Assembly (NCBI RefSeq): GCF_021531255.1
Contig: NZ_JAFBIO010000006.1
Location: 46,937-110,936 of the forward strand
Source of the DNA: Allofournierella massiliensis
GTDB lineage: Bacteria; Bacillota; Clostridia; Oscillospirales; Ruminococcaceae
Reading direction: 5' to 3'
DNA: 64,000 bases
Shown: piece after piece, positions 16,581 to 25,218 of the stretch
How the letters are laid out: every line of letters begins with the position of its first letter
Numbering within the stretch: position 1 is the stretch's first letter
Position numbers and translations under genes: made by a program
The notes under the pieces: generated by a model
What the model was told of the DNA's origin: nothing
Seen by the model: only the letters and a program-made list of their open reading frames with translations
Database searches by the model: none

Positions 16581-18824
16581 TTACATGCTTTCGTGGAAGG
16601 TACGCTTGATCACTTCCAGCTGCTGTTCCCGGGAAAGGCGGTTGAAGTTTACCGCATAGCCGGAAACCCGGATGGTGAGGGTGGGGTACTGCTCGGGATG
16701 CTCCATGGCATTCAGCAATACCTGACGGTCCAGCACGTTCACATTCAGGTGGTGGGCTCCCTGCACAAAATATCCGTCCAGGATGGAGACCAGGTTGCCG
16801 GTGCGCTGGGCCTGGTTCTTGCCCAGGGCGCCCGGCACAATGGAGAAGGTGTTGGAAACGCCGTCCTGGCAGACCGCCCGGTAGGGGATCTTGGCCACCG
16901 AGTTCAGGCTGGCCAGGGCGCCGTTCTCGTCCCGCCCGTGCATGGGGTTGGCGCCGGGGGCAAAGGGCTCACCGGCCTTGCGGCCGTCCGGGGTGGCGCC
17001 GGTCTTTTTGCCGTACATCACGTTGCTGGTGATGGTGAGGGCCGAAAGGGTGTGGATAGCGTTCCGGTAAAGGGGATGCTTTTTCAGCTCGGCTGAGAAG
17101 TAGGAGACGATCTCCACCGCAATATCATCCACCCGGTCGTCATCGTTGCCGTATTTGGGGAACTCGCCTTCCACCTCAAAATCCACGGCGATGCCCTGCT
17201 CGTTGCGCACCGGGCGCACCTTGGCAAACTTGATGGCCGAGAGGGAATCGGCGGCAATGGAAAGGCCCGCCACCCCAAAGGCGGCCAGCCGCTCCACCAG
17301 GGTATCGTGGAGGGCCATCTGGCTGGATTCATAGGCGTACTTGTCATGCATGAAGTGGATGATGTTGATGGTATCCACATACAATTCAGCCACATAGGCC
17401 AGTACCTTCTTGTAGTTGGCCAGCACCTTGGGGTAATCCAGCACCTCGTCCTCATCCCGCTGAATCTCGGGGATGACGGTCATTCCCTTCTTTTCGTCCA
17501 CGCCGCCGTTGATGGCGTAGAGCAGGCTCTTGGCCAAGTTGGCCCGGGCCCCGAAGAACTGCATCTGCTTGCCCACGGCCATGGCGGAAACACAGCAGGA
17601 GATGCAGTAGTCGTCCCCGTACATGGGGCGCATCAGGTCATCGTTTTCATACTGGATGGAGTCGGTGCCGATGCTCATGCGGGAGCAGTAGGCTTTGAAG
17701 GCGGCGGGCAGGTTCTGGCTCCAGAGCACGGTCAGGTTGGGCTCGGGGGCGGTGCCCAGGTTAGTGAGGGTGTGCAGATAACGGAAGGTGTTCCGGGTGA
17801 CCAGGGTGCGGCCGTCCACACCCATGCCGCCCAAAGCTTCGGTGATCCAGGTGGGGTCGCCGCCGAACAGCTCGTTGTATTCGGGGGTGCGCAGGTGCCG
17901 TACCAGCCGCAGCTTGATGATGAACTGGTCAATGAGTTCCTGGGCCTCCTGCTCGGTGAGGACGCCCTTATCCAGATCCCGCTGAATGTAGATGTCCAGG
18001 AAGGTGGCGGTGCGGCCCAGGCTGGTGGCGGCGCCGTTGTTCTCCTTTACGCCGGCCAGATAGGCAAGGTACAGGTTCTGCACCGCCTCCCGGGCATTTT
18101 CGGCGGGGCGGCGGATATCGCAGCCGTACTTTTCGGCCATGGAGGCCATCTCTTTAAGGGCACGGATCTGCATCTGTATCTCTTCCCGCAGCCGGATCCG
18201 CTCATCGGTCATGGGTCCGTCCAGCATATCCAAGTCCTTCTGCTTTTCCTCAATAAGGAAGTCGGTGCCGTACAGAGGTACCCGGCGGTAGTCGCCCACG
18301 ATCCGGCCCCGGCCGTAAGCGTCCGGCAGGCCGGTGAGCAGCCCGGCGGAGCGGGCCAGGCGGGTGCGGCGGGGGTAGGCGTCAAATACGCCGTCGTTGT
18401 GTGTCTTGCGATAGAGGCGGAAGTGCTTTTCCACTTCTTTATCCAGTTGGTAGCCGTACTGCTCCAGGGCGGATTCGGCCATCCGCATCCCGCCGTAAAG
18501 GTTGACGATCCGCTTGAGGGGGGCGTCGGTCTGCAGGCCCACGATCACCTCGTTTTCCCGGTCGATATAGCCGGGGGCAAAATTGTCAATGCCCGAGACC
18601 ACCCCGGTCTCCACATCAATGATCCCCTTTTTCAGCTCTTCCAGGATCAGGGCCTTGGCCTTGGCCCATACCTTGTCGGTGCGGGGGGTGGTGGGGGCCA
18701 GGAAGCTCTCGTCCCCCTCGTAGGGGGTGTAGTTCTTCTGGATGAAGTTGCGCACATTTACCAGGTGCCTCCATTCGCCGGTGCGGAAGCCCTGCCAGGC
18801 GGTGCAATTTACGTCGATGCTCAT
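16581..18824 (-). CDS. pflB: Formate acetyltransferase (pyruvate formate-lyase)
   Basis: A 747-residue glycyl radical enzyme that converts pyruvate and CoA to acetyl-CoA and formate under anoxia. The PFL domain carries the paired catalytic cysteines in [14 protein letters not shown] (about residue 410). The C-terminal glycine radical loop [12 protein letters not shown] lies near residue 722, with the usual end [10 protein letters not shown]. Full length. RBS AGGAGGATCTTCCC lies before the ATG. It follows its activase gene by 57 bases, so pflA-pflB is one operon behind the ZTP riboswitch. The formate made here can feed 10-formyl-tetrahydrofolate and purine synthesis, which makes ZTP sensing biologically reasonable. 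Confidence 0.97.
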   Translation of the reverse strand: MSIDVNCTAWQGFRTGEWRHLVNVRNFIQKNYTPYEGDESFLAPTTPRTDKVWAKAKALILEELKKGIIDVETGVVSGIDNFAPGYIDRENEVIVGLQTDAPLKRIVNLYGGMRMAESALEQYGYQLDKEVEKHFRLYRKTHNDGVFDAYPRRTRLARSAGLLTGLPDAYGRGRIVGDYRRVPLYGTDFLIEEKQKDLDMLDGPMTDERIRLREEIQMQIRALKEMASMAEKYGCDIRRPAENAREAVQNLYLAYLAGVKENNGAATSLGRTATFLDIYIQRDLDKGVLTEQEAQELIDQFIIKLRLVRHLRTPEYNELFGGDPTWITEALGGMGVDGRTLVTRNTFRYLHTLTNLGTAPEPNLTVLWSQNLPAAFKAYCSRMSIGTDSIQYENDDLMRPMYGDDYCISCCVSAMAVGKQMQFFGARANLAKSLLYAINGGVDEKKGMTVIPEIQRDEDEVLDYPKVLANYKKVLAYVAELYVDTINIIHFMHDKYAYESSQMALHDTLVERLAAFGVAGLSIAADSLSAIKFAKVRPVRNEQGIAVDFEVEGEFPKYGNDDDRVDDIAVEIVSYFSAELKKHPLYRNAIHTLSALTITSNVMYGKKTGATPDGRKAGEPFAPGANPMHGRDENGALASLNSVAKIPYRAVCQDGVSNTFSIVPGALGKNQAQRTGNLVSILDGYFVQGAHHLNVNVLDRQVLLNAMEHPEQYPTLTIRVSGYAVNFNRLSREQQLEVIKRTFHESM

Positions 18825-18881
18825 GGGAAGATCCTCCTATATAAAAAGTAGTGAATGTCAGTGGGCGGGAAAATCCGGGCG

Positions 18882-19613
18882 TCAGGCGTTGCCGGCAGCC
18901 AGATCCCGGTCAAAACGCTCCTGCCAGGGGCGAAGAAGATCCGGCGCCAGGGGAGGGACCCCCTCCAGCGGGTAGGGGATGCCCAGGCTGTGATATTTGG
19001 GGACGCCCAGGGTGTGGTAGGCCAGCAGCTCCACCTTCTGTACATGGCTCAGTTTCCGGATATACCGGCCCAGGGCTTCCAGGTGCTGCTCCCCATCGGT
19101 GAGGCCGGGGACCACCACGTGCCGGATCCAGAGCGGAGTGCCCGCCGCCTGGGCAGCGGCCAGAAAGCGGTCGGCCTCGGCAGGGTCCTGGCCGGTCAAG
19201 CTGCGGTAGCTTTCCGGGTCCTCATGCTTGATGTCAAACAAAACCAGATCCGTGTATTTCAGGATCTCCTCATACCCGCCATTGCCGCAGCCGGCGGTGT
19301 CCAGGCAGGTGTGGATGCCTGCCTGCCGGCACAAAGGCAGGACCTCCTGCAGAAACTCTTTTTGCAGCAGCGGTTCCCCGCCGGAAAAGGTCACCCCGCC
19401 CTCGTCGCCGTAATAGGGCTTGAACCGGCAGAGCCGGTTTACCAGCTCCTGGGGGCTCAGCAGCTGGGGGTGTACACCCTCCAGGTCCCAGGTATCCGGG
19501 TTGTGGCAGTACCGGCAGCGGAGCCGGCAGCCCTGCAGAAACACCACCGTGCGGATGCCCGGGCCGTCCACAAGTCCCATGGATTCAATGGAATGGATGC
19601 GGCCAAGTGTCAT
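18882..19613 (-). CDS. pflA: Pyruvate formate-lyase activating enzyme (radical SAM)
   Basis: A 243-residue radical SAM enzyme that installs the glycyl radical on PflB using S-adenosylmethionine and a [4Fe-4S] cluster. The cluster motif is CRLRCRYCHNPDTW (CxxxCxxC) near residue 29. SAM-binding GGVTFSGGEPLLQ follows near 72, with later family landmarks HVVVPGLTD and LLAYHTLG. The ATG at 19613 is chosen because AAGGAGG lies ahead of it; an upstream extension in frame would read back through the riboswitch. First gene of the pflA-pflB operon. Expression should depend on the ZTP riboswitch in the leader. Confidence 0.96.
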   Translation of the reverse strand: MTLGRIHSIESMGLVDGPGIRTVVFLQGCRLRCRYCHNPDTWDLEGVHPQLLSPQELVNRLCRFKPYYGDEGGVTFSGGEPLLQKEFLQEVLPLCRQAGIHTCLDTAGCGNGGYEEILKYTDLVLFDIKHEDPESYRSLTGQDPAEADRFLAAAQAAGTPLWIRHVVVPGLTDGEQHLEALGRYIRKLSHVQKVELLAYHTLGVPKYHSLGIPYPLEGVPPLAPDLLRPWQERFDRDLAAGNA

Positions 19614-19640
19614 GCAAACCTCCTTGTTTTCTTTTTGACA

Positions 19641-19740
19641 AAAGAAAAAGCCGACCGTCCGGGCTTTTTCTGCCCAGACGGTCGGCCGGTTTACGATCAT
19701 ACTCCACGTGGTTTCATCCACTCGTTCCGTCAGTCATATG
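19641..19740 (-). ncRNA. ZTP/ZMP riboswitch (pfl motif) with terminator platform
   Basis: Read on the minus strand, the leader shows GACTGACGG, a stem with ACCACGTGG, the segment GGAGTATGATCG, and then the conserved CCGACCGTCTGGGCAG of the pfl motif. Directly after this the sequence GCCCGGACGGTCGGC can pair with the conserved CCGACCGTC strand to form a 14-15 pair terminator hairpin (19650-19685) followed by TTTTTC. Ligand binding would hold the conserved strand in the pseudoknot and prevent termination, giving an ON switch sensing ZTP, the alarmone of 10-formyl-tetrahydrofolate shortage. The pflA start lies 28 bases downstream. The assignment is by motif recognition without a covariance search. 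Confidence 0.85.
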
Positions 19741-19794
19741 ATCACCATGGCAACAGGATACTATGAAAGCCTGCGTTTGTCAACAGGGGAAAAA

Positions 19795-19828
19795 ACAAAA
19801 ACGGTCCGGCCAGGGCCGGACCATTTTT
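19795..19828. terminator. Terminator between hbd and pflA
   Basis: Stem GGTCCGGC/GCCGGACC with a four-base loop, flanked by T-rich tails on both strands (CATTTTTG on plus, GTTTTTG on minus). It mainly ends the minus-strand hbd transcript 70 bases after its stop. Confidence 0.88.
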
Positions 19829-19892
19829 GTTATGGGGGAGAGGAATCTCGAAACCCTGCCGCGAAGAAAGCAGCAGAGGGAGAATAGCAAAA

Positions 19893-20732
19893 TTATTTGT
19901 ACTCGTAGAAGCCGCGCCCGGTCTTCCGGCCCAGACGGCCGCCGCGCACCATCTTCTTGAGCAGGGGATGGGGGCGATACTTGGGGTCGCCGCTCTCGGC
20001 CTGCAGCACTTCCATGATGGCCAGCACAATGTCCAGGCCCACCAGGTCGCCCAGAGCCAAGGGGCCCATGGGATGGTTGGCGCCCAGCTTCATGGCAAGG
20101 TCGATATCCTCCACGCTGGCGGTGCCCTCGGCGTAGATCTCAATGGCCTCGTTGATCATGGGCATCAGGATGCGGTTGACCACAAAGCCGGCGGCCTCTT
20201 TCACGATGATGGGGGTCTTGCCGATATCCCGACTGATGGTGTGGATCTTCCCGGCCACGCTGTCGGGGGTGTTCAGGCCCACGTTCACCTCCACCAGCTT
20301 CATGGCGGGGGCGGGGTTGAAGAAGTGCATGCCGATGACCGGGCGGCTCAGGCCCTGGCCGATCTCGGTGATGGACATGGAAGAGGTGTTGGTGGCCAGG
20401 ATGCACTCGGGCTTGCAGATGGAATCCAGAGCCTCAAAGGTCTCCTTTTTGATGGCCATTACTTCCAGAGCGGCTTCCACCACCAGGTCGCAGTCGGCGC
20501 ACAGGCGCTCCTTGGTGCCGGTGGTGATCCGCTCCAGATAGGTCTCCATCTGCTCTTCGGTCATCTTGCCGGCCTTGACCCGCTTCTGGTAGGACTGCAG
20601 GATGCGGTTCTTGCCCTTGGCGGCAAAACTGTCATTGATATCGCAAAGCATGACCTGGTAGCCCTCGGCCTGCGCAAAAACCTGTGCGATGCCGCTGCCC
20701 ATGGTACCGGCGCCAATAATACCCACTTTCAT
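19893..20732 (-). CDS. hbd: 3-hydroxybutyryl-CoA dehydrogenase
   Basis: A 279-residue NAD(P)-dependent enzyme that reduces acetoacetyl-CoA to 3-hydroxybutyryl-CoA in butyrate formation (or the reverse). The N-terminal Rossmann motif is [12 protein letters not shown] (residues 3-14). Catalytic-site text [12 protein letters not shown] and [15 protein letters not shown] (His near 138) follows, and the C-terminal 3HCDH domain includes [16 protein letters not shown] and [10 protein letters not shown]. The start at 20732 has GGGAGG ahead. It is alone behind its own consensus promoter, not clustered with thiolase or crotonase here, so the rest of the butyrate pathway must lie elsewhere. Confidence 0.96.
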   Translation of the reverse strand: MKVGIIGAGTMGSGIAQVFAQAEGYQVMLCDINDSFAAKGKNRILQSYQKRVKAGKMTEEQMETYLERITTGTKERLCADCDLVVEAALEVMAIKKETFEALDSICKPECILATNTSSMSITEIGQGLSRPVIGMHFFNPAPAMKLVEVNVGLNTPDSVAGKIHTISRDIGKTPIIVKEAAGFVVNRILMPMINEAIEIYAEGTASVEDIDLAMKLGANHPMGPLALGDLVGLDIVLAIMEVLQAESGDPKYRPHPLLKKMVRGGRLGRKTGRGFYEYK

Positions 20733-20887
20733 GGTGTTACCTCCCGAATATCTGGCCTTTTTATGGCTTGTCTCTCGCGTTTTGGCCCGCTGCCGGGCGG
20801 GTTTTCCAAAAAACGAAATACGGACAATCGTCCTTTTACTTCCGGCTGAGTTTTCTAATAGAGAACAATGGTCATCAGCCTGGAAAA

Positions 20888-20916
20888 AATATAGCACCCT
20901 TCCTTGGCCTTGTCAA
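20888..20916 (-). promoter_or_regulatory. hbd promoter
   Basis: TTGACA and TATATT at exact 17-base spacing on the minus strand. The predicted transcript has a leader of about 150 bases with a small GGACGATTGTCC hairpin and no recognised riboswitch. Confidence 0.85.
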
Positions 20917-21054
20917 TACTTTGCCGAATAAAATAAATAATTATCAAAGATTTGTTAAACAGAAAAAACAAAGAGTGATAAATATATGGATACAAAAAGA
21001 AATAAGTTTCCCTGTGGGAAACTTATTTTGCAAAGAGAAAAGGGCTTTCACCCG
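20917..21054. other. Intergenic stretch with a perfect 12-base-pair hairpin
   Basis: Part of the 369-base gene-free region between hbd and the iclR-like gene. It is AT-rich and holds an inverted repeat at 21001-21027, arms AATAAGTTTCCC and GGGAAACTTATT with a TGT loop. On the minus strand a T-rich tract follows, so it may be a second terminator behind the one at 21055-21084. No coding capacity was seen. Confidence 0.5.
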
Positions 21055-21084
21055 CAAAAAAAGCCGCCCGAAACAGCGGGCGGC
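21055..21084 (-). terminator. Terminator of the iclR-like gene
   Basis: Stem GCCGCCCG/CGGGCGGC with a six-base loop, followed on the minus strand by seven T (the A run at 21056-21062). Confidence 0.88.
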
Positions 21085-21101
21085 AAAATTTATTTCAGCG
21101 G

Positions 21102-21884
21102 TCAGACAAGTGTCTGGGTGGTGGGGCGATCGGTCTGCTCAAAAGCCGCGCCGGAATCCTCGCTCATCTGGCGGGCGAATTCCTGCACCAGGAAGATGCA
21201 GCGCTCCCGCTTGAGGGCGTCCACCCGCATTTTAGGGGCGTCGATGCACACCGCCGCCCACACATGACCGGAGGCATCCCGCACCGGCGCGCCGAAACCG
21301 ATGATATCGTCGCTCAATTCGCCGTCGCTCACCGCATAGCCCTGCCGGCGGATCTGGGCCAGATCGGCCAGGATGGCGGCGGGGGAAGTGAGGGTATGGG
21401 CGGTGAACCGCTCCAGGGGTTCTTCCACCAGGTGGCGGCGCAGCACGGCCTCATCCTCGTAGGCGCCCAGGGTTTTGCCCACAGCGCCTGCATAGAAGGG
21501 ACGGCGGGTACCCACGATGCTGGAAACCCGCACCATCTGACGGCTTTCTTCCCGGTAGATGATGGTGGGATGCTCGTTTACCATCATGCCCAGGGCAGCG
21601 TTTTCCCCACTCAGATCCCGCAGGCGGGCCAGGTAGGGCTTGGCAAATTTGGCCACACCCACCTCGTCCTCATAGGTCTTGCCCAGCAGGTAGGCGGCAA
21701 TGCCCAGGGTGTATTTGTGGTTGGGGGTCTGGGCGGCCAGGCCTTCCTTAACCAGTACGCTCAAAAGCTTGAAGGTCCCGCTCTTTCCGCAGCCGATCTT
21801 GGCGCTCAGTTCGGTGACCCCATAGACGTAGGGCTTTTGAGCCAGGATTTTCAGCAAACAGACGGTTTTCTCGGCAGAGTTCAT
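21102..21884 (-). CDS. IclR family transcriptional regulator
   Basis: A 260-residue regulator. The N-terminal winged helix is VCLLKILAQKPYVYGVTELSAKIGCGKSGTFKLLSVLVKEG (about 8-50). A C-terminal IclR effector domain (about 75-245) has GRTLGAY-like and IRRQGYAVSDGELSDD text, the latter close to the family signature for effector binding. The start at 21884 is set by AAAGGAGG; the longer in-frame extension is rejected because it covers the promoter. It is divergent from a dipeptidase gene, which makes that gene and itself the likely targets. The effector cannot be inferred. Confidence 0.93.
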   Translation of the reverse strand: MNSAEKTVCLLKILAQKPYVYGVTELSAKIGCGKSGTFKLLSVLVKEGLAAQTPNHKYTLGIAAYLLGKTYEDEVGVAKFAKPYLARLRDLSGENAALGMMVNEHPTIIYREESRQMVRVSSIVGTRRPFYAGAVGKTLGAYEDEAVLRRHLVEEPLERFTAHTLTSPAAILADLAQIRRQGYAVSDGELSDDIIGFGAPVRDASGHVWAAVCIDAPKMRVDALKRERCIFLVQEFARQMSEDSGAAFEQTDRPTTQTLV

Positions 21885-21923
21885 CCGGCGGGCCTCCTTT
21901 GGGGAAAAGATGGTATTGAGTGT

Positions 21924-21953
21924 ATTGTATTCGATGGTTTCCTTGCCTGTCAA
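21924..21953 (-). promoter_or_regulatory. Promoter of the iclR-like gene
   Basis: TTGACA-18-TACAAT on the minus strand, 40 bases upstream of the start. Confidence 0.75.
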
Positions 21954-21967
21954 GAACAAACCAAGGG

Positions 21968-21991
21968 TTTTGAACGAAAATGTTCTCAAAA
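21968..21991. promoter_or_regulatory. Candidate IclR-type operator
   Basis: An inverted repeat with arms TTTTGAAC and GTTC-TC-AAAA around GAAAAT, just upstream of the -35 of the iclR-like promoter, in the 360-base divergent region (21885-22244). A suggestion from position and symmetry only. The rest of this region holds the two promoters and a GC-rich stretch with no gene. Confidence 0.35.
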
Positions 21992-22086
21992 TCGGTACAT
22001 AAAGGGCTCAATTGCATAAAAAATTTCCTGATAAAAAACGCATAGAGCTTTTTTGAGGCCGCCCCGGGCGCCGGGCGGGGCTCGCT

Positions 22087-22115
22087 TTGCTTTTGCCTGC
22101 CGCATATGCTATTAT
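22087..22115 (+). promoter_or_regulatory. Promoter of the dipeptidase gene
   Basis: TTGCTT-17-TATTAT on the plus strand, giving a leader of about 120 bases. Confidence 0.6.
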
Positions 22116-22244
22116 AAATCATAGGAACCCGGCCGGAAGCAAGTGGATTTTCGGCCCTATATAATACAATATTAATAGCAACGACGCAGACAAAACAGAT
22201 AGCCTGGGCCTCCTGCAGGAGAAGCTTTGGCGGAAAGGATGAAT

Positions 22245-23672
22245 ATGGAAAGAGAAAATCAGGTCTCGGCAAAGCCGGAGTCCGGTGCGGAATGGGTCGG
22301 CAGGATCCAGGAATTTGTCCGGCAGAACCGGGAGGAGATCATCTTGAATATCGGCCGGCTGGTGGCGGTGCCCAGTACCGAAGGAACCCCGGAAGAGGGA
22401 GCTCCCTTCGGCCCGGGGCCCCGGAAGGCTTTGGATGAGGCCCTGAAAATGGCCCGGGAGATGGGCCTTTCCGTGGGGCATCAGGATTACAAGATGGGCT
22501 GGGCGGAACTGCCCGGTGAGCGGGCGGAATATCTCGCCACCATTACTCATCTGGATGTGGTGCCGGCGGGGGAAGGCTGGGACGGCGACCCCTTTGTGAT
22601 GCGCCGCAGGGAGGGCTGGCTGCTGGGCCGCGGCGTGGCGGATGACAAAGGCCCCTCCGTGCTCTGCCTGTATGCCCTCAAGTTCCTGAAAGAGGCCGGG
22701 GTGCCCCTGCGGTACGGGGTCCGGGCTCTGCTGGGCTGCAATGAAGAAAGCGGTATGGCGGATGTGCCCGCTTACCTGGCGGCCAATCCTGCGCCGGTAT
22801 TCTGCTTTTCGCCGGATACGGCTTTCCCTCTTTGCAATGGAGAAAAAGGACACTGCGGGCTGGAAATGGCCGGCGGGCCCTTCCCGAAAGGCCGGATCCT
22901 GGATTGGGAAGGGGGCGTGGCCACCAACGCAGTGCCGGACCGGGCCAGCGCATTGGTGAAAGCGGACCTGAAAGCCCTGCCCCAGCGGGAGGGCGTCACC
23001 CTGGAACAAGAGGGCGAATATGTGCGGGTGCGCGGCTGGGGCAAGAGCGGCCATGCGGCCATGCCGGAGGGAACGGTAAACGCCATCTGGCTGGTGGGCA
23101 GCTATCTGCTGGAGCAGGGGCTGTGCACACCGGAAGAAAAGGCATATCTGGAAGCGCTGGAAAAACTCCATCGGGCCACCGACGGCTCGGGTCTGGGCAT
23201 TGCGGCCTGCGACGGCCGCTTTGATCCCCTTACCGTGATCGGCGGCACCATGAAAAAGATGCCGGATGGCCGTTTTGTTCAGACCCTGGATATCCGCTAT
23301 CCCACCAACACCGGCGGCAAGAAGCTGGAAGAAGCTATTCAAAAGGCAGTGGGGGCGGCGGCCCAGGTGAAACTGAAGGAGGACGCGGAGCCTTTCTATA
23401 TTGAAGTGGATGCGGCCCCCATCCGTACCCTGATCGACACTTACAATCAGGTTACCGGCAGCAACGAGAAGCCCTTCACCATGGGCGGCGGCACCTACGC
23501 CCGCAACTTCCCCCTGGCTGTGAGTTTCGGGCCGGAATACCCGGATCTTCAGCTGCCGGCTTTTGGCGGCCCCATGCACGGGGCCAACGAGGCAGCCCAG
23601 GAAGAGGGACTTTTGCAGGCGCTGGAGATCTATATCCTGGCGCTGATCCGGCTGCAGCAGCTGGAATTTTAA
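22245..23672 (+). CDS. pepV: Sapep/PepV-type metal-dependent dipeptidase (M20)
   Basis: A 475-residue di-metal peptidase of the M20 family, Sapep/PepV subgroup, that hydrolyses dipeptides in the cytoplasm. Metal-binding and catalytic residues are visible: THLDVVPAG (His-Asp, near residue 102), RGVADDKGP (bridging Asp), GCNEESGM (catalytic Glu-Glu, near 168), SPDTAFP, and GPMHGANE (last His ligand). A lid domain (about 195-390) includes GKSGHAAMPEGT. The ATG at 22245 has AAAGGA five bases ahead; ATG 22239 and TTG 22227 (with AGGAG) are possible alternatives. Divergent from the iclR-like gene; probably scavenges peptides. Confidence 0.93.
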   Translation: MERENQVSAKPESGAEWVGRIQEFVRQNREEIILNIGRLVAVPSTEGTPEEGAPFGPGPRKALDEALKMAREMGLSVGHQDYKMGWAELPGERAEYLATITHLDVVPAGEGWDGDPFVMRRREGWLLGRGVADDKGPSVLCLYALKFLKEAGVPLRYGVRALLGCNEESGMADVPAYLAANPAPVFCFSPDTAFPLCNGEKGHCGLEMAGGPFPKGRILDWEGGVATNAVPDRASALVKADLKALPQREGVTLEQEGEYVRVRGWGKSGHAAMPEGTVNAIWLVGSYLLEQGLCTPEEKAYLEALEKLHRATDGSGLGIAACDGRFDPLTVIGGTMKKMPDGRFVQTLDIRYPTNTGGKKLEEAIQKAVGAAAQVKLKEDAEPFYIEVDAAPIRTLIDTYNQVTGSNEKPFTMGGGTYARNFPLAVSFGPEYPDLQLPAFGGPMHGANEAAQEEGLLQALEIYILALIRLQQLEF

Positions 23673-23694
23673 AACATAACCCTTTTATAAGGGA

Positions 23695-23756
23695 GACAGA
23701 GGCCGCGGCCCTTCGGAGCAAGATGCTCTCACGGAGGACCGCGGCCCTTCCTTTTT
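23695..23756 (+). terminator. Terminator after pepV
   Basis: Outer stem GGCCGCGG/CCGCGGCC (23701-23746) enclosing a second GAGCA/TGCTC hairpin, then CTTCCTTTTT. Confidence 0.75.
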
Positions 23757-23799
23757 GACAGCAGGACAAGCTTTCAGCCCTTTTTCCTGGATTTTTTTG

Positions 23800-23827
23800 T
23801 TGACTTCATGGCGTGAAATGATAGAAT
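23800..23827 (+). promoter_or_regulatory. Promoter of the rnf operon
   Basis: TTGACT-16-TAGAAT, placing the start near 23834. Confidence 0.75.
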
Positions 23828-23847
23828 AGAAGAGTACAAGTTTGCAT

Positions 23848-23877
23848 ACGGGGCAGGGGGAGCGTACCCTGCCCCGT
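23848..23877 (+). promoter_or_regulatory. Leader hairpin of the rnf operon
   Basis: A perfect 11-base-pair stem ACGGGGCAGGG/CCCTGCCCCGT with an eight-base loop, beginning about 14 bases after the inferred transcription start and ending 39 bases before the rnfC ATG. There is no T-run directly behind it, so mRNA stabilisation of the 5' end is more likely than termination. Confidence 0.5.
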
Positions 23878-23916
23878 CCGCGCGACAATTTTATGAAATG
23901 GGGGATCGTTCAATCC

Positions 23917-25218
23917 ATGTTCAAGAAGCTGAAACGCTCGGCTGAAGGCGCCGGCGTCCCTCATGTGAAGGCAACAGCCGGGGTGGCAACGGTAAAAATG
24001 CCCGCGCCCGACCAGGTGACCCTTCTCATGTCTCAGCACATTGGCGCTCCTGCAACGCCGGTGGTGCAGAAAGGTGACACCGTTTATGTGGGTACCCTGG
24101 TGGGTAAGGCTGGCGGCTTTGTAAGCGCCAATGTCTACTCCAGCGTATCCGGCACTGTCCTGTCTGCCGACGCAAACGCGGTAGTCATCACTGCCGATGG
24201 TCAGCAGACCGTCGACCCGTCCATTCAGCCTCCGGTGGTTACCGACCGGGACAGCCTGCTCAAGGCAGTGGCTGACTGCGGCCTGGTAGGCCTTGGCGGC
24301 GCCGGTTTCCCGGCCCATGTCAAGCTGGCTGCGGAAAACATCGACTATCTGGTCATCAACTGCGCCGAGTGCGAGCCTTATCTGGCCAGCGACACCCGCG
24401 AGGTGCTGGAGTGCAGCGACACCATCGTGTCCGGCATCGAGGCGGTGCTCAAGTACACCGGCATCAAGAACTGTATCATCGGCATCGAGGCCAACAAGCC
24501 CGACTGCATCGATCTGATGACCACCCTGACCAAGGATATGACCGGCGTCAGCGTCAAGACGCTGCCTTGCCGCTATCCTCAGGGCGCTGAGAAAAACCTC
24601 ATCGAGACCTGCACCGGCCGTGAAGTGCCCCAGTTCGGCCCCAGCGGCAAGCCCGGCCTGCCCGCCGACGCCGGCTGCGTGGTTATGAACGTGACCAGCA
24701 TTTCCACCCTGGGCAAGTTCCTCAAGACCGGTATGCCCCTGGTGAGCCGCCGTGTCACTGTGGACGGCGACGCCGCTGCCAAGCCCAGCAACATCGAGGC
24801 TCCCATCGGTTCCTCCATGCAGTCCATTGTGGATTTTGCGGGCGGCATCAAGGAAGGCGTAGAGCTGGGTAAGGTCATCGCCGGCGGCCCCATGATGGGT
24901 ATGGCTCAGGTAGACCTGAGTGCCCCCACCAAGAAGGCCAGCGGCGGCATCCTGCTGTTCAGCAAGGAGAAGGCCACCCTGCCCGAACCCACCAACTGCA
25001 TCCGCTGCGGCCGCTGCATCAACGGCTGCCCCATGGGCCTGTCTCCTGTGAGCATCGTCAAGGCCTATAACGATCATGATCTGGAAGCTCTGGACAAACT
25101 GAACCTGGGCCTGTGCGTTACCTGCGGTACCTGCAGCTTCGTATGCCCCGCCAAGCGTCCCCTGACCCAGACCATGGCCATCGCCAAAGTATTCCAGAGA
25201 ATGGGAGGGAACAAATAA
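23917..25218 (+). CDS. rnfC: Rnf complex subunit RnfC
   Basis: A 433-residue peripheral subunit of the Na+- or H+-translocating ferredoxin:NAD+ oxidoreductase. An N-terminal barrel-sandwich-like part (VKMPAPDQVTLLMSQHIG) precedes the NADH/FMN-binding Rossmann region with GLGGAGFPAHVK. At the C-terminus two [4Fe-4S] motifs are seen: CIRCGRCINGCPMG and CVTCGTCSFVCPAK. The ATG at 23917 is chosen because GGGGGAT lies nine bases ahead; ATG 23893 has no such site. First gene of rnfCDGEAB. The codon use of the whole operon, richer in GCT, CGT, GTT and GGT, points to strong expression. Confidence 0.95.
   Translation: MFKKLKRSAEGAGVPHVKATAGVATVKMPAPDQVTLLMSQHIGAPATPVVQKGDTVYVGTLVGKAGGFVSANVYSSVSGTVLSADANAVVITADGQQTVDPSIQPPVVTDRDSLLKAVADCGLVGLGGAGFPAHVKLAAENIDYLVINCAECEPYLASDTREVLECSDTIVSGIEAVLKYTGIKNCIIGIEANKPDCIDLMTTLTKDMTGVSVKTLPCRYPQGAEKNLIETCTGREVPQFGPSGKPGLPADAGCVVMNVTSISTLGKFLKTGMPLVSRRVTVDGDAAAKPSNIEAPIGSSMQSIVDFAGGIKEGVELGKVIAGGPMMGMAQVDLSAPTKKASGGILLFSKEKATLPEPTNCIRCGRCINGCPMGLSPVSIVKAYNDHDLEALDKLNLGLCVTCGTCSFVCPAKRPLTQTMAIAKVFQRMGGNK

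Noticed and set aside
20930..20962. Possible Rex redox-repressor site near hbd (TTGTTAAAC...AAACAA)
   Set aside because: The half-sites are 6 bases apart instead of the 4 needed for the usual 18-base site, and the right half deviates; not convincing.
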